Shown here: in pieces, positions 26,066 to 35,394 of the stretch
How positions within the stretch are numbered: the stretch's first letter is position 1
Layout of the letters: the number at the start of each line of letters is the position of its first letter
From: Heyndrickxia ginsengihumi
GTDB taxonomy: Bacteria > Bacillota > Bacilli > Bacillales > Bacillaceae_C
NCBI RefSeq assembly: GCF_011008565.1
Contig: NZ_JAAIWK010000005.1
Span: forward strand, 1 to 64,000
Length of the DNA: 64,000 nucleotides
Direction of reading: 5' to 3'
Translations under genes and position numbers: made by a program
The notes under the pieces: model-generated
The model's input: only the letters and a program-made list of their open reading frames with translations
Databases searched by the model: none
What the model was told of the DNA's origin: nothing

Positions 26066-27487
26066 ATGCTGAAGACTTTACAGGCCGTTTTTAATGCTTT
26101 TGGTGCTCCAATTCTTGTACCTGTTATCATTGTAATTATTGCCTTTCTTCTTAAAGTTCCTAGAAAGAAAGCTTTAATGGCAGGGCTATACGCAGGTATC
26201 GGTTTACAAGGATTTATGCTAGTGCTCAACTCATTTACCCCTATCATTTCACCCGTTATAAAGAATATGGTAAAAATTACAGGAATTAATCTCCCCGCAT
26301 TTGATGTCGGTTGGCAAGCAACATCGATAGTGGCATTTTCGACGCAGCCAGGAATGATTTTTTTAGCCGTAGGCTTAATTTTACAAACTGTCCTCTTTCT
26401 TGTGAAATGGACTGACGTGTTCCAACCATCAGATCTTTGGAACAACTATTCTTATGCTATTTGGGGATCAATGGTCTATGTTGTAACGCATCATATGCTT
26501 TTAGCGCTAGGGTGTATGATTCTCCTTAATTTATATAGCTTATTAAATGCGGAAATCATGGCAAGAAGGTGGTCAACTTATTATGGATATCCAAATGCAA
26601 CGATTATTGCTATGCATAATATTGAACCGACAATTTTTGGGATCATAATGGATCCGCTATTAAATAAACTAGGATTTAATAAAATTAAACTAAATCCTGA
26701 TGCCTTGCAAAAACGTTTAGGAATTATCGGTGAACCTATTACTCTAGGATTTTTTCTCGGGCTCATTATCGGATTTCTTGGAAATCTTAATTCGTTAGAT
26801 TCATTACATTCTTGGGGAACGATCATGATTGTCGGTGTGGCAACGAGTGCTGTAATGGCAATATTTCCAAAAGTAGCTGGGATTTTTTCTCAAGCATTTA
26901 TTCCAATCACAGATGCAGCGAGAAAATCAACGATGAAAAGAGAGAAAGGATCAGGGCGTGAGTGGTATTTAGGGATTAATGATGCTGCTGGGTTTGGGGA
27001 GCCGGCAACCTTAACCTCTGGACTTCTATTAATACCTTTCATGGTAGCTATTGCATTAATTCTGCCGGGTAATAAAGTGTTGCCTGTTGTAGACTTATTA
27101 GCACTACCATTTATGGTTCAAGGTCTTGTAGCAATTACTAATGGAAATATGGCCAAAGTGTTTGTGAACGGCATTATATGGTTTAGCTTAGGCCTGTATA
27201 TGTGTACGTATACAGCACCTCTATTCACGGATATTGCAAAAGATGTAGGGATTGCTTTGCCTGCTGGAGCACTTCTCATTACTAGTTTTAATATTCTCGG
27301 AAAACCTTTAATGGGATTAGTTTTCTTAGCTTTCTTAAGTGAAAATATATTATTTATAGGAATTGCTGTTGTGATTTACTTTATTCTATGGTTCTTATTC
27401 CGAAAAAATAAAATGGCGATTTATGATTATTTAGATCGGCAAGCAGCGAAAAACAATCCTGTAACTGAGGAAGATATCGCTTCCTAA
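26066..27487 (+). CDS. gatC: PTS EIIC membrane component, galactitol type
   Basis: This 473-residue membrane channel has about ten hydrophobic helices and is of the GatC family. The region NATIIAMHNIEPTIFGIIMD and the later GINDAAGFGEPATLTSG are conserved blocks of these transporters, the second probably near the substrate site. It translocates and, with EIIB, phosphorylates a polyol. Start ATG 26066 follows AAAAGGAGTG. It is followed 39 bp later by a polyol-phosphate dehydrogenase, so the imported substrate is a sugar alcohol. Galactitol is the family default; a pentitol such as D-arabitol is possible. Confidence 0.85.
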   Translation: MLKTLQAVFNAFGAPILVPVIIVIIAFLLKVPRKKALMAGLYAGIGLQGFMLVLNSFTPIISPVIKNMVKITGINLPAFDVGWQATSIVAFSTQPGMIFLAVGLILQTVLFLVKWTDVFQPSDLWNNYSYAIWGSMVYVVTHHMLLALGCMILLNLYSLLNAEIMARRWSTYYGYPNATIIAMHNIEPTIFGIIMDPLLNKLGFNKIKLNPDALQKRLGIIGEPITLGFFLGLIIGFLGNLNSLDSLHSWGTIMIVGVATSAVMAIFPKVAGIFSQAFIPITDAARKSTMKREKGSGREWYLGINDAAGFGEPATLTSGLLLIPFMVAIALILPGNKVLPVVDLLALPFMVQGLVAITNGNMAKVFVNGIIWFSLGLYMCTYTAPLFTDIAKDVGIALPAGALLITSFNILGKPLMGLVFLAFLSENILFIGIAVVIYFILWFLFRKNKMAIYDYLDRQAAKNNPVTEEDIAS

Positions 27488-27526
27488 AAGTAATGAAGCA
27501 GTATGGTTAATAGGAGGTATTCATTA

Positions 27527-28582
27527 ATGGAAGGAAAAATGAAAGCTGCCGTTTTGCATTCGCTTCGTCATTTTGAGACGGAGATGGTGGATATTCCAAC
27601 AATTGATGATGACGAAGTGTTAATTAAAGTAAAGTATTGTGGGATTTGCGGATCAGATGTTCCGCGCTCGATGATAAGCGGTGCACGGAAATATCCTTTG
27701 ATCTTAGGACACGAGTTCACTGGTGAAGTAGTAGAGATAGGAGATCAGGTAGATCATATTAATGTTAATGATAGAGTAGTCGTTGCTCCTTTAGTTCCCT
27801 GTGGCAAGTGTGAACATTGTAGAGCAACGAACTATGGACTCTGTGATAATTATAACATAATTGGAACTGGAAGTAATGGAGCTTTTGCAGAATATGTAAA
27901 GGCTCCTCAAGGCCATGTGATACCGATTCCGGATCATTTAGATTATGAATCGGCAGCAGGAATCGAGCCAGCTACCATTGGATATCATGGACTACAAAAA
28001 GCCCATATTCAACCAGGAGAAACGGTCGTGGTAATGGGGTGTGGTTCAATCGGTCAATTAACCGTTCAATGGGCTAAAATTTTTGGGGCAACTACAATTA
28101 TTGCAGTCGACATTTTCGATGAAAAATTAGAATTAGTAAAAACACTCGGTGCAGATATTACAATTAATTCAAAGAAAGTAAATGCAGTGGAGGCAATAAA
28201 AGCACTGACTCATGGCGGCGCTGATGTTGTAGCTGAAACTGCAGGAAGTGTCGTCACTCAGCAACAGGCCATTTTAGTAGCTAAGAAAAAAGGCCGTGTC
28301 GTATTTTTGGGTATAACGCATAAAGGTTTAAATTTGCGGGAAGAAACAATGAATCATCTTATGCGTGGAGAAATAACTATTCAAGGATCTTGGAATTCCT
28401 ACACTGCCCCATATCCTGGTCTAGCTTGGAAGGCAGCATTGGATTATATGGCAAATGGAAAAATCCAATTTAAATCAATGATTTCACACAAAATTCAAGT
28501 AGAAGAGGTAGGGGAATATCTCAAAGGTATGGCAGATCGAACGTTAGATTTTAATAAGGTACTAGTTTCATTTGAAAACTAA
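27527..28582 (+). CDS. gatD: Zinc-dependent polyol-phosphate dehydrogenase, GatD-like
   Basis: This 351-residue medium-chain dehydrogenase has catalytic zinc ligands Cys38 (in CGICGSD) and His62-Glu63 (GHEF), structural zinc cysteines 92, 95, 98 and 106 (PCGKCEHC-x7-C) and an NAD Rossmann motif GCGSIG near 180. It should oxidise the phosphorylated polyol delivered by the PTS: galactitol 1-phosphate to tagatose 6-phosphate, or a pentitol phosphate to a pentulose phosphate. ATG 27527 follows AGGAGGTATTC. The gene ends directly at palindrome copy 3. No tagatose-6-phosphate kinase or aldolase gene is linked. Confidence 0.83.
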   Translation: MEGKMKAAVLHSLRHFETEMVDIPTIDDDEVLIKVKYCGICGSDVPRSMISGARKYPLILGHEFTGEVVEIGDQVDHINVNDRVVVAPLVPCGKCEHCRATNYGLCDNYNIIGTGSNGAFAEYVKAPQGHVIPIPDHLDYESAAGIEPATIGYHGLQKAHIQPGETVVVMGCGSIGQLTVQWAKIFGATTIIAVDIFDEKLELVKTLGADITINSKKVNAVEAIKALTHGGADVVAETAGSVVTQQQAILVAKKKGRVVFLGITHKGLNLREETMNHLMRGEITIQGSWNSYTAPYPGLAWKAALDYMANGKIQFKSMISHKIQVEEVGEYLKGMADRTLDFNKVLVSFEN

Positions 28583-28583
28583 G

Positions 28584-28629
28584 GTGCCTGACCCCTTTTG
28601 TGCTTTATCGCACAAAAGGGGTCAGGCAC
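28584..28629. repeat. Repeated palindrome, copy 3, exactly between two convergent genes
   Basis: Arms 28584-28603 and 28610-28629 are perfectly complementary around the loop TTTATC and identical to copies 1 and 4. The stop codon of the dehydrogenase (28580-28582) and the stop of glpX on the other strand (28630-28632) flank it, so it forms the entire intergenic region. Probably a bidirectional terminator. Confidence 0.92.
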
Positions 28630-29619
28630 TTAAAAATGACTATCGACGGAAAAGCTGCCAGTAATGAATTGAGTATTTTTCATTTTTCCGCCTGTTATTA
28701 CTAACGAGTGGGCGAGGAGTGAGCCTTGTTCTTTTCTTTTTAACCCCTTTAATAGCATTCCGTCTGTTATACCTGTTGCTACAAAAAAACAGTCATCTGT
28801 TTTAACGATTTCATCAATCGTTAAAACATTTTCTGGATTTGAGAGGCCCATTGAAATACAACGATCTATTTCTTCCTGATTTTGTGGAATTAATTTCGCC
28901 TGAAAATCGCCACCTAAGCATTTTAAGGCTGTAGCAGCAATTACTCCTTCTGGTGCGCCTCCTGTGCCAACTAGCATATCCACATCACATTCATCAAAAG
29001 CCGTTGCAATAGCTCCAGTGATATCCACGTCAGAAAAAAACTTTACACTGGCACCGGCTTTAATCACTTCATTAATTAGTTCATTATGGCGCGGCCGTTC
29101 CTGGATCATTACAGTTAAGTCTTTTACCTCTTTTCCGAGTGCTTTCGCTACCGCTTGCATATTTTCTATAAGGGGTCGCTCAATATTAATGACACCTTTT
29201 GCTTTAGGACCTACTGCTATTTTTTTCATATACATATCTGGAGCGTGCAGTAAACATCCTCTACTTGCAACGGCAATAACTGCCAGTGAATTGTCTTTTC
29301 CTGTTGCCATTAAATTGGTGCCCTCTACAGGATCGACGGCAATATCAACATCGGGACCGAGGCCTGTGCCGAGTTTTTCATCAATGTAGAGCATCGGGGC
29401 CTCATCCATTTCTCCTTCTCCAATTACGATTACACCAGACATATTAATTTGATTCATTCTGTTGCGCATAGCCTTTGTTCCTGAACCGTCAGCTCCCATT
29501 TTATCGTTCCGTCCAATCCAAGGATGACAAGCAATGGCGGCTTGCTGGGAAACTGCAAGAAATTCCATTACCAAGTTCTGTGTACATATGATTTCAGCGA
29601 ATTTACTTTTTGTAGGCAT
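28630..29619 (-). CDS. glpX: Class II fructose-1,6-bisphosphatase
   Basis: This 329-residue GlpX-type FBPase makes fructose 6-phosphate from fructose 1,6-bisphosphate. Metal and substrate motifs are clear: GEGEMDEAP near 82-90, DVAVDPVEGT-type DIAVDPVEGTNL near 104-115, and GTGGAPEGV near 218-226. Length is normal. It is the last gene of the minus-strand set rpiB-tal-tkt-glpX, separated from tkt by 119 bp that include a hairpin terminator, so its expression may be partly independent. Placing FBPase beside transketolase and transaldolase would let triose phosphates be returned to hexose phosphate as acceptors for erythrose 4-phosphate, a role suggested by context only. Confidence 0.92.
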   Translation of the reverse strand: MPTKSKFAEIICTQNLVMEFLAVSQQAAIACHPWIGRNDKMGADGSGTKAMRNRMNQINMSGVIVIGEGEMDEAPMLYIDEKLGTGLGPDVDIAVDPVEGTNLMATGKDNSLAVIAVASRGCLLHAPDMYMKKIAVGPKAKGVINIERPLIENMQAVAKALGKEVKDLTVMIQERPRHNELINEVIKAGASVKFFSDVDITGAIATAFDECDVDMLVGTGGAPEGVIAATALKCLGGDFQAKLIPQNQEEIDRCISMGLSNPENVLTIDEIVKTDDCFFVATGITDGMLLKGLKRKEQGSLLAHSLVITGGKMKNTQFITGSFSVDSHF

Positions 29620-29690
29620 AGCTTAGATTTCCTCCTTTATATATATTCATCGTAACAAGAACAACTGGGAGATTTTGGGAAAGCTAATAT

Positions 29691-29729
29691 AAAAAAAGAC
29701 TGTAAACCATTTATTGCAGTTATACAGTC
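29691..29729 (-). terminator. Hairpin terminator after tkt on the minus strand
   Basis: On the minus strand GACTGTA (29729-29723) pairs with TACAGTC (29704-29698), followed by seven T. It lies 10 bp after the transketolase stop and would reduce but not necessarily abolish transcription into glpX. Confidence 0.65.
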
Positions 29730-29738
29730 CTTGAAAAT

Positions 29739-31760
29739 CTAATTTGCACTTACAGCAGTACCGTTGTGGATGACAGCTTTTGCTTGTTCCACTACATTCG
29801 TAACAGTGAAGCCAAATGATTGAATGAGTTGGTCGCCTGGTGCAGAGGCACCGAAGCTGTCGATACCAATAATGCGTCCTTCATGACTGATATATTTGTG
29901 CCAGCCAAAGGTAGAGCCCATTTCACATACTAAACGTTTTTGATGATGGGAAGGTAAAACAGATTCTTTATATTCATTAGATTGTTTTTCAAATAGTTCC
30001 CAACTTGGCATACTGACAACAGAAGCGTCATATCCTTGCTCAGACAATACCTTTTGGGCCTCGATGAGAAGTGAGACCTCTGAGCCGCTTCCAATGAGAA
30101 TAATATCGGCTTGTGTTCCTTTTGATTCTAAAAGTACATAAGCTCCTTTTTTCAATCCATCGCTCGCTTTTTCACGACTATGTGATAAAATCGGGAGGTT
30201 TTGTCTACTAAGTACGATCATAATTGGCTGTTCCTGTTGTCCGATAGCATAACGATAGGCTTCAACGGTTTCATTGCCGTCTGCAGGGCGAATAACGGTA
30301 AGCCCAGGCATTGCGCGGAAGCAAGCTAAATGTTCAATTGGTTCATGGGTTGGTCCATCCTCGCCAACTGAAATTGAATCGTGAGTCATTACATAAGTAA
30401 CAGGAATGTTCATTAAAGCAGCAGAACGTACTGCAGATCTTAAATAGTCAGAAAAAACAAAGAATGTACCGCCAAATGGCTGAACTCCTCCGTGTAAAGC
30501 CATTCCGTTTAGAATACCGCCCATTGCAAATTCACGAACCCCAAACCAAATATTTTTTCCTTCATAATTTGCAGCCGTTACATCACCAGCATGTTTCAAA
30601 GCTGTTTTGTTGGAGGAAGCTAAATCAGCACTTCCGCCAAAGAGAGTTGGTAAATTTTCTATGATTTGATTTAATGCGATGCCGGATGCATCTCTTGTTG
30701 ATATTGCTTTATCTTCTGGATTGTATTGTTTCAATCCTGCATCCCAAGCTTCTGGCAGTCTGCCCTCAATCAATGCCTTAACTTCAGACGCTAACTTTGG
30801 ATACTCTATACAGTAGCTTTTGAATCTTGTAAGCCACTCTTTTTCTAGTTTTGCTCCTTTTTCACGATAAACATCTTTTAAGGCTTTTACTTCAGCTGGT
30901 AATGTAAAAGGAGGGAGCTCCCAGTTATATTGTCTCTTTACTAATTCAGCTTCTTCAGCACCGAGTGGTGAACCATGAACAGAAGATGTGCCAGCTTTAT
31001 TTGGGCTTCCATAACCGATGATCGTTTTAACTTCAATGATGGTTGGTTTGTTTCTTTCTGGCTTTGCTTCCGTAATTGCTTTATTGATTGCGATTAAATC
31101 ATTGCCATCTTCGACAACAAGCGTCTGCCAGCCGCAGGAGCGGAATCGCTCTTGAATATTTTCAGAAAAAGCCTTATCTAGATCACCATCTAATGAAATG
31201 TTGTTAGAATCATATAATAAAATTAATTTTCCTAAGCCGAGATGACCGGCAAGTGAAGCTGCTTCGTACGAAATTCCCTCCATTAAACAACCATCGCCGC
31301 ATAATAGATACGTATAGTGATCGATTATTTCATGATTTGGATGATTATACATAGCAGAAAGATGAGCCTCAGATAGTGCCATTCCGACTCCCATGGCAAT
31401 GCCTTGCCCAAGTGGACCCGTCGTGGCATCAACTCCAACGGTATGTCTATATTCAGGGTGTCCTGGCGTCTTGCTTCCCATTTGTCGAAATCGTTTCAAT
31501 TCAGACATAGGCAAGTGGTATCCGAATACATGAAGTAAGCTATATAGTAGTGCTGATCCGTGTCCGGCTGAAAGTACGAAGCGATCTCGATCAAACCAGT
31601 CAGGGTTATTCGGATTAAATTTTAAATGGTTTTTCCATAGGGAAGTAGCCATTGGAGCTGCGCCCATTGGTAAGCCGGGGTGTCCAGATTTTGAATTTTC
31701 AATCATATCAATTGAAAGGACTCGAAGGGACTGGACGACCTGATTATCGAGTGACTGCAT
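29739..31760 (-). CDS. tkt: Transketolase
   Basis: This 673-residue thiamine-diphosphate enzyme moves two-carbon units between ketose and aldose phosphates. The TPP and magnesium site reads [14 protein letters not shown] with the later [15 protein letters not shown] and [10 protein letters not shown] are further transketolase blocks. ATG 31760 is preferred, 6 bp after AGAAGGTG; a GTG 9 bp earlier is in frame. The start overlaps the end of the transaldolase gene by 17 bp, indicating translational coupling. Dedicated copies like this, outside the housekeeping location, usually serve a specific pentose or tetrose pathway. With transaldolase, it would consume D-erythrose 4-phosphate from the neighbouring genes. 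Confidence 0.93.
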   Translation of the reverse strand: MQSLDNQVVQSLRVLSIDMIENSKSGHPGLPMGAAPMATSLWKNHLKFNPNNPDWFDRDRFVLSAGHGSALLYSLLHVFGYHLPMSELKRFRQMGSKTPGHPEYRHTVGVDATTGPLGQGIAMGVGMALSEAHLSAMYNHPNHEIIDHYTYLLCGDGCLMEGISYEAASLAGHLGLGKLILLYDSNNISLDGDLDKAFSENIQERFRSCGWQTLVVEDGNDLIAINKAITEAKPERNKPTIIEVKTIIGYGSPNKAGTSSVHGSPLGAEEAELVKRQYNWELPPFTLPAEVKALKDVYREKGAKLEKEWLTRFKSYCIEYPKLASEVKALIEGRLPEAWDAGLKQYNPEDKAISTRDASGIALNQIIENLPTLFGGSADLASSNKTALKHAGDVTAANYEGKNIWFGVREFAMGGILNGMALHGGVQPFGGTFFVFSDYLRSAVRSAALMNIPVTYVMTHDSISVGEDGPTHEPIEHLACFRAMPGLTVIRPADGNETVEAYRYAIGQQEQPIMIVLSRQNLPILSHSREKASDGLKKGAYVLLESKGTQADIILIGSGSEVSLLIEAQKVLSEQGYDASVVSMPSWELFEKQSNEYKESVLPSHHQKRLVCEMGSTFGWHKYISHEGRIIGIDSFGASAPGDQLIQSFGFTVTNVVEQAKAVIHNGTAVSAN

Positions 31761-32421
31761 GGTTTTCACCTTCTAATGTTTTATTAAAAGATTCCCAATC
31801 CTTTAAAAAACCTTGAATTCCTTTGTCTGTCAATGGATGCCCCCATAACTTCGGAAATAATGAACCTGGAATGGTCGCAATATGGGAACCAGCTTCTGCA
31901 GCCGCTTCGACATGGCCTAAATGGCGGATACTTGCTGATATAATTTCTGATTTTAGTCCATAGTGATCAAATACTTGTTTTAACCGTTTAATCATTTCAA
32001 TTCCGTCAATGCCGATATCATCAAGCCTTCCAAGAAATGGGCTAATAAAAGTAGCACCAGCTTTTGCAGCCATTAATCCTTGGGCAACGGAGAAAATAAG
32101 TGTTACATTTGTTTTAATATTTTCTTTCGATAGTGTGTGAACCGCTTTCAACCCTTCCTCAGTCATAGGAATTTTAATGACTACATTTGGGGCCCATTGC
32201 GAAATGACACGTGCTTCGTTTATCATTTCTTCAGCTTGTAAGCCAATTACTTCTGGACTTACAGGACCTTCTACTACATTACAAATCTCTTTAATTACTT
32301 CTTCAAACGGACGGCCTTCTTTAGAAATAATAGATGGATTAGTCGTTACTCCGTCTACAAGTCCTAAAGCATTAATTCTTGTAATTTCTTCTATGTTCGC
32401 AGTATCTAAAAAGAACTTCAT
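31744..32421 (-). CDS. tal: Transaldolase (short, TalC/MipB type)
   Basis: This 225-residue class I aldolase has the Schiff-base lysine Lys83 in NVVIKIPMT, the entry motif [10 protein letters not shown] and TTNPSI. It belongs to the short transaldolase group typical of Bacillus, related to fructose-6-phosphate aldolase. It transfers dihydroxyacetone between sugar phosphates. Start ATG 32421 follows GGAGAG-like sequence. It overlaps tkt by 17 bp and follows rpiB by 40 bp, so rpiB-tal-tkt form one operon. Fructose-6-phosphate aldolase activity cannot be excluded from sequence alone. Confidence 0.9.
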   Translation of the reverse strand: MKFFLDTANIEEITRINALGLVDGVTTNPSIISKEGRPFEEVIKEICNVVEGPVSPEVIGLQAEEMINEARVISQWAPNVVIKIPMTEEGLKAVHTLSKENIKTNVTLIFSVAQGLMAAKAGATFISPFLGRLDDIGIDGIEMIKRLKQVFDHYGLKSEIISASIRHLGHVEAAAEAGSHIATIPGSLFPKLWGHPLTDKGIQGFLKDWESFNKTLEGENHAVTR

Positions 32422-32461
32422 GTTATTCTCTCCATTCTAAAAGATCATGAACGATAAGGAG

Positions 32462-32926
32462 TTAGCAGTTTGAACCATGCAGAAAATATTCTTTTTCTTG
32501 ATCCATAATTTGATTGATTTTTCTTTCGGAATTGCCACCTTTGAATGAAACATTTAGATAGGCCTCAGCTATTTTTTTGGCTGCCTCTTCTCCAATAACC
32601 TTTGCACCCATTGTAATAATTTGGGCATTATTGCTGAGCTGTGCTCGCTCTGCTGAATAAACATCGTGGCATTGTGCAGAACGAATACCTGGCACTTTAT
32701 TTGCAGCAATGGACATACCGATTCCAGTACCGCAAAAAAGTATACCTCTCTCGATAGAGGCATCTTTTATTTCAGTCGCTACTTTAAAAGCAACCCCTGG
32801 GTAATCCACTTCTTCTTTTGAATAACATCCATAATCGATCACTTCATGTCCTAAGTTTACAATATAAGCTTTTACAGCCTCTTTTAAATCGAATGCATTA
32901 TGATCTGCTCCTACACCAATTTTCAT
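32462..32926 (-). CDS. rpiB: RpiB/LacAB-family sugar-phosphate isomerase
   Basis: This 154-residue aldose-ketose isomerase has Asp8-His9 (ADHNAFDLK), Cys65 and Thr67 (FCGTGIGMS) and the CHDVYSAERAQLSNNA block of RpiB. The family default is ribose 5-phosphate to ribulose 5-phosphate. Close relatives in tetritol pathways (EryI, DerI) convert D-erythrulose 4-phosphate to D-erythrose 4-phosphate, which fits the neighbours here. ATG 32926 follows AGGAGTG; an in-frame GTG 9 bp upstream overlaps that site. It is the first gene of the minus-strand operon and is divergent from the TIM-barrel gene at 33487, with shared operator-like boxes between. Confidence 0.88.
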   Translation of the reverse strand: MKIGVGADHNAFDLKEAVKAYIVNLGHEVIDYGCYSKEEVDYPGVAFKVATEIKDASIERGILFCGTGIGMSIAANKVPGIRSAQCHDVYSAERAQLSNNAQIITMGAKVIGEEAAKKIAEAYLNVSFKGGNSERKINQIMDQEKEYFLHGSNC

Positions 32927-32945
32927 GATAATCACTCCTGATTTT

Positions 32946-33033
32946 TTTGTTTATTCGTTTATATTTTTTCACTTGTTTTCGTTTTTGTCAATATTTTTCT
33001 TTAATTATGAAAATAAACGAAAGTAAATGAAAT
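32946..33033. promoter_or_regulatory. Cluster of AAACGAAA boxes in front of rpiB
   Basis: On the minus strand a TTGACA (about 32989-32984) is followed by AAAACGAAAACAAGTGAAAA and AAACGAATAAACAAA. On the plus strand 33011-33033 reads AAATAAACGAAAGTAAATGA and onward. Repeated short AAACGAAA units around a promoter are typical operators of DeoR-family repressors, and AAATAAACGAAA recurs before dhaK at 37302. Confidence 0.6.
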
Positions 33034-33187
33034 TAAAGTAATCCGTACCATCTATAATGTAAATATAGTAGCTATTGATCTACAAATGAACGTGATAATA
33101 AACAATGAACATGGTTGACTACGGATATATAACAATAGAGAGAGTACTATAATATGGATCTGTAGGTGAAAAGGTTATTGTTTATAG

Positions 33188-33311
33188 TTTATTTGTTTTC
33201 GTTTTCAATCAGTATTTTTAAAAAAATAAAAAAACGTTGACAAAACGTTAATAAATGATAATATTCTAAATATAGAAATTGCTGCATGATTTATTTGTTT
33301 ATTGTTAACGC
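33188..33311 (+). promoter_or_regulatory. Promoter and further TTTCGTTT boxes for the 33487 operon
   Basis: TTGACA (33237-33242) and TAATAT (33259-33264) are 16 bp apart. TTTATTTGTTTTCGTTTTCA lies just upstream (33188-33207) and TTTATTTGTTTATTGTT downstream (near 33292). They are reverse-complement variants of the boxes near rpiB, so the divergent operons appear to share one regulator. The transcript would have an untranslated leader of about 215 nt. Confidence 0.5.
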
Positions 33312-33360
33312 TTTATTTTTTAAAGTAATTGTTTCATAATTTTATATGTTTAAAGGAGGA

Positions 33361-33426
33361 TCTAGAAAGACGGAATAGATAGATGTCTTAAGGAGATTGA
33401 TCTAATACTGTAGTCTAGAAAAACGG
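33361..33426 (+). repeat. Direct repeat in the leader of the 33487 operon
   Basis: TCTAGAAAGACGG (33361-33373) and TCTAGAAAAACGG (33414-33426) match at 12 of 13 bases, 53 bp apart. Two ribosome-site-like stretches (AAAGGAGG near 33353 and TAAGGAG near 33389) also lie in the leader, but neither is followed by more than a few codons. I see no recognised riboswitch. Confidence 0.4.
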
Positions 33427-33486
33427 CATAAAAAGTCAGAAAATTCTTGATGATAAGTCCGAAAATGTTGAAAGGAGTGTAAGGAT

Positions 33487-34323
33487 ATGACAATTAAATT
33501 CGGTTGCCATACGTCTACGTGGGTATTGGATTACGATAAAGAGGTTGACTGTATTGATCAAATTATTGATACAGTAAGTGATGCTGGATTTGAAGGTGTT
33601 GATGTTCAAGTAGCTTTACTTGGGAAATATAAACATGATCCTCAACGGCTTAAAGAACGACTTGACAGTAAAGGGATTGAATTAGCTGCATTGACTGTCC
33701 CATTCACATGGTTAAGTGATAAAGAGTCCGAAGAAGAAAAGGCAAGAGCTGATTTCTATATAGAATATGTAAAACATTTTCCGAATGCAAAGCTGAATGT
33801 TCCTTCAAGAGTAGGCCCAAATCGTGATAATTTATTGAAGAGACAAAAAGAGATTATAAGTTGTGCAAACGCACTTGGGAAGCGGGCGTATGAAAATGGT
33901 GTCGTTGCCTCATTCCATCCTGCTTCTCCAGCTACTTCATATTTTAGAACAGAATCAGACTATAACGTTCTGTTTGAGGAGTTGGATAGAAGGTATATCG
34001 GATATACACCTGATGCTGGGCATATTACTGCAGGAGGAATGAATGCGGCTGAAATTATCCGCCAAAATCTGCCTATCATTAAGCATGTTCATTTTAAAGA
34101 TTGCTCAAATAATCTTTCTTGGAGAAAGATGGGCGAAGGTGATATCGATTTTCCTACAATTGTAAGAGATTTAGTAGATTACGGGTATGATGGTTGGATT
34201 ATGGTTGAAGAGGAGACTCCAGAAACAGCCGTAGATCCAGATAAAGTTATCTATAATGTATATAAATATGTGGAAAAAAATTTAAAACCAATTGTAGTTG
34301 GAAAAGTAAGCGGTTTATTTTAG
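33487..34323 (+). CDS. Xylose-isomerase-like TIM-barrel protein; candidate 3-oxo sugar-acid decarboxylase or isomerase
   Basis: This 278-residue protein of the AP-endonuclease-2/IolE superfamily binds a divalent metal at the mouth of the barrel. Likely ligands or catalytic residues are His in VASFHPAS, Asp and His in TPDAGHITAGG, His in KHVHFKD and Glu in MVEEET. Families with this architecture include IolE dehydratases, hydroxypyruvate isomerases, epimerases and 3-oxo-isoapionate decarboxylase (OiaC), which releases L-erythrulose. The next gene is an NAD-dependent 3-hydroxy-acid-type dehydrogenase and the cluster carries erythrulose-type kinases and isomerases, so a decarboxylase or isomerase acting on a 3-oxo sugar acid is my favoured inference. 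Start ATG follows GAAAGGAGTG. Confidence 0.75.
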   Translation: MTIKFGCHTSTWVLDYDKEVDCIDQIIDTVSDAGFEGVDVQVALLGKYKHDPQRLKERLDSKGIELAALTVPFTWLSDKESEEEKARADFYIEYVKHFPNAKLNVPSRVGPNRDNLLKRQKEIISCANALGKRAYENGVVASFHPASPATSYFRTESDYNVLFEELDRRYIGYTPDAGHITAGGMNAAEIIRQNLPIIKHVHFKDCSNNLSWRKMGEGDIDFPTIVRDLVDYGYDGWIMVEEETPETAVDPDKVIYNVYKYVEKNLKPIVVGKVSGLF

Positions 34324-34373
34324 AAATCATTCTTTTATATAAAAGAAAATATTCATGTGAGGTGGAAATCATT

Positions 34374-35333
34374 ATGTCTAGTCAAGAAAAGCTTTCTATT
34401 ATTGGTTCAGGAATTATGGGACACTCCATTGCGTTAACTGCTGCTTGGTCGGGATTTCATGTTAAAGTATGGGGAACAAATGAACCTGATATTGAACGGG
34501 CTCGAGTAGGACTTGAGGAAAAATTACGTGTATTAGTGGGCTATGATGTATTAACTGAGAGTGAAAAACAAGACATTATTCAAGCTATCACGTTTACTGA
34601 TTCGCTAACTGATTGTGTTGCAGATGCAACGTTTGTAATAGAAGCAATACCCGAAATACTTGAATTAAAACAAGACTATTTCAAACAACTGGATGAATTG
34701 TGTCCAGAAAATACAATCATTGCAAGCAATACTTCGGGTCTTAGTGCAACTGAAATCGCTAAATTAACAAAAAATCCTATGCGTACAGTTGTAACACATT
34801 TCTGGAATCCTGCTCATTTAATGCCGTTAGTTGAAGTTGTACGTGGAAAATATACATCCGACGAAACAGCCGAACGTGCGCTTGCTTTACTAAAAGCGAT
34901 GAATAAGCAGCCGATTCTCGTTAAAAAAGATGTGTTAGGTTCCGTTGGAAATCGTTTGCAATATGCAATTTTTAGAGAGGCTCAATATATCCTTGAACAG
35001 GGAATCGCATCTATGGAAGATATCGATGCAGCTATTCGTTATAGTCTTGGCCGCCGTTTTGGTGTAACAGGTCCATTTATGACGATGGATATGGGTGGAT
35101 TGAATACGAACGCCGCGATTACTTCATATCTCTTTGAAGATTTATGTGATAGAAAAGAGATCTTTCCAGCTATGAAAGAATTGGTTGATAACGGTCATAT
35201 AGGTCCGAAAGCTGGAAAAGGTTTCTATGATTGGACACCTGAATTTACAGTTCAAATGGAACGCGAACGCGAAGAAGAATTAATTCATTGGCTAAAAAAG
35301 GATATCGAATCAGTAAAACAACCAGCAAAATAA
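34374..35333 (+). CDS. 3-hydroxyacyl-CoA dehydrogenase-superfamily oxidoreductase; candidate sugar-acid 3-dehydrogenase
   Basis: This 319-residue NAD-dependent enzyme has the Rossmann signature IIGSGIMGHSIALTAA near the N-terminus, NTSGLS after the NAD domain, catalytic-type His in THFWNPAHLMPLVE and a C-terminal helical domain ending GPKAGKGFYDW. The fold is shared by 3-hydroxybutyryl-CoA dehydrogenases, carnitine dehydrogenase and L-gulonate 3-dehydrogenase. No acyl-CoA genes are in this cluster, while an organic-acid MFS carrier and sugar-phosphate enzymes are, so oxidation of C3 of a sugar acid is more likely. ATG 34374 follows GTGAGGTGGA; a GTG 12 bp upstream overlaps that site. It lies 50 bp after the TIM-barrel gene. 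Confidence 0.78.
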   Translation: MSSQEKLSIIGSGIMGHSIALTAAWSGFHVKVWGTNEPDIERARVGLEEKLRVLVGYDVLTESEKQDIIQAITFTDSLTDCVADATFVIEAIPEILELKQDYFKQLDELCPENTIIASNTSGLSATEIAKLTKNPMRTVVTHFWNPAHLMPLVEVVRGKYTSDETAERALALLKAMNKQPILVKKDVLGSVGNRLQYAIFREAQYILEQGIASMEDIDAAIRYSLGRRFGVTGPFMTMDMGGLNTNAAITSYLFEDLCDRKEIFPAMKELVDNGHIGPKAGKGFYDWTPEFTVQMEREREEELIHWLKKDIESVKQPAK

Positions 35334-35394
35334 GCAATGTTTAAAGAGGTGCAATACGGTTAACATTGATTAGAACTTGGTAACTAACTTAAGA

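Noticed and set aside
33265-33486. Known riboswitch in the leader of the 33487 operon
   Set aside because: No conserved core of a riboswitch class that I know could be found; only direct repeats and ribosome-site-like stretches are visible.
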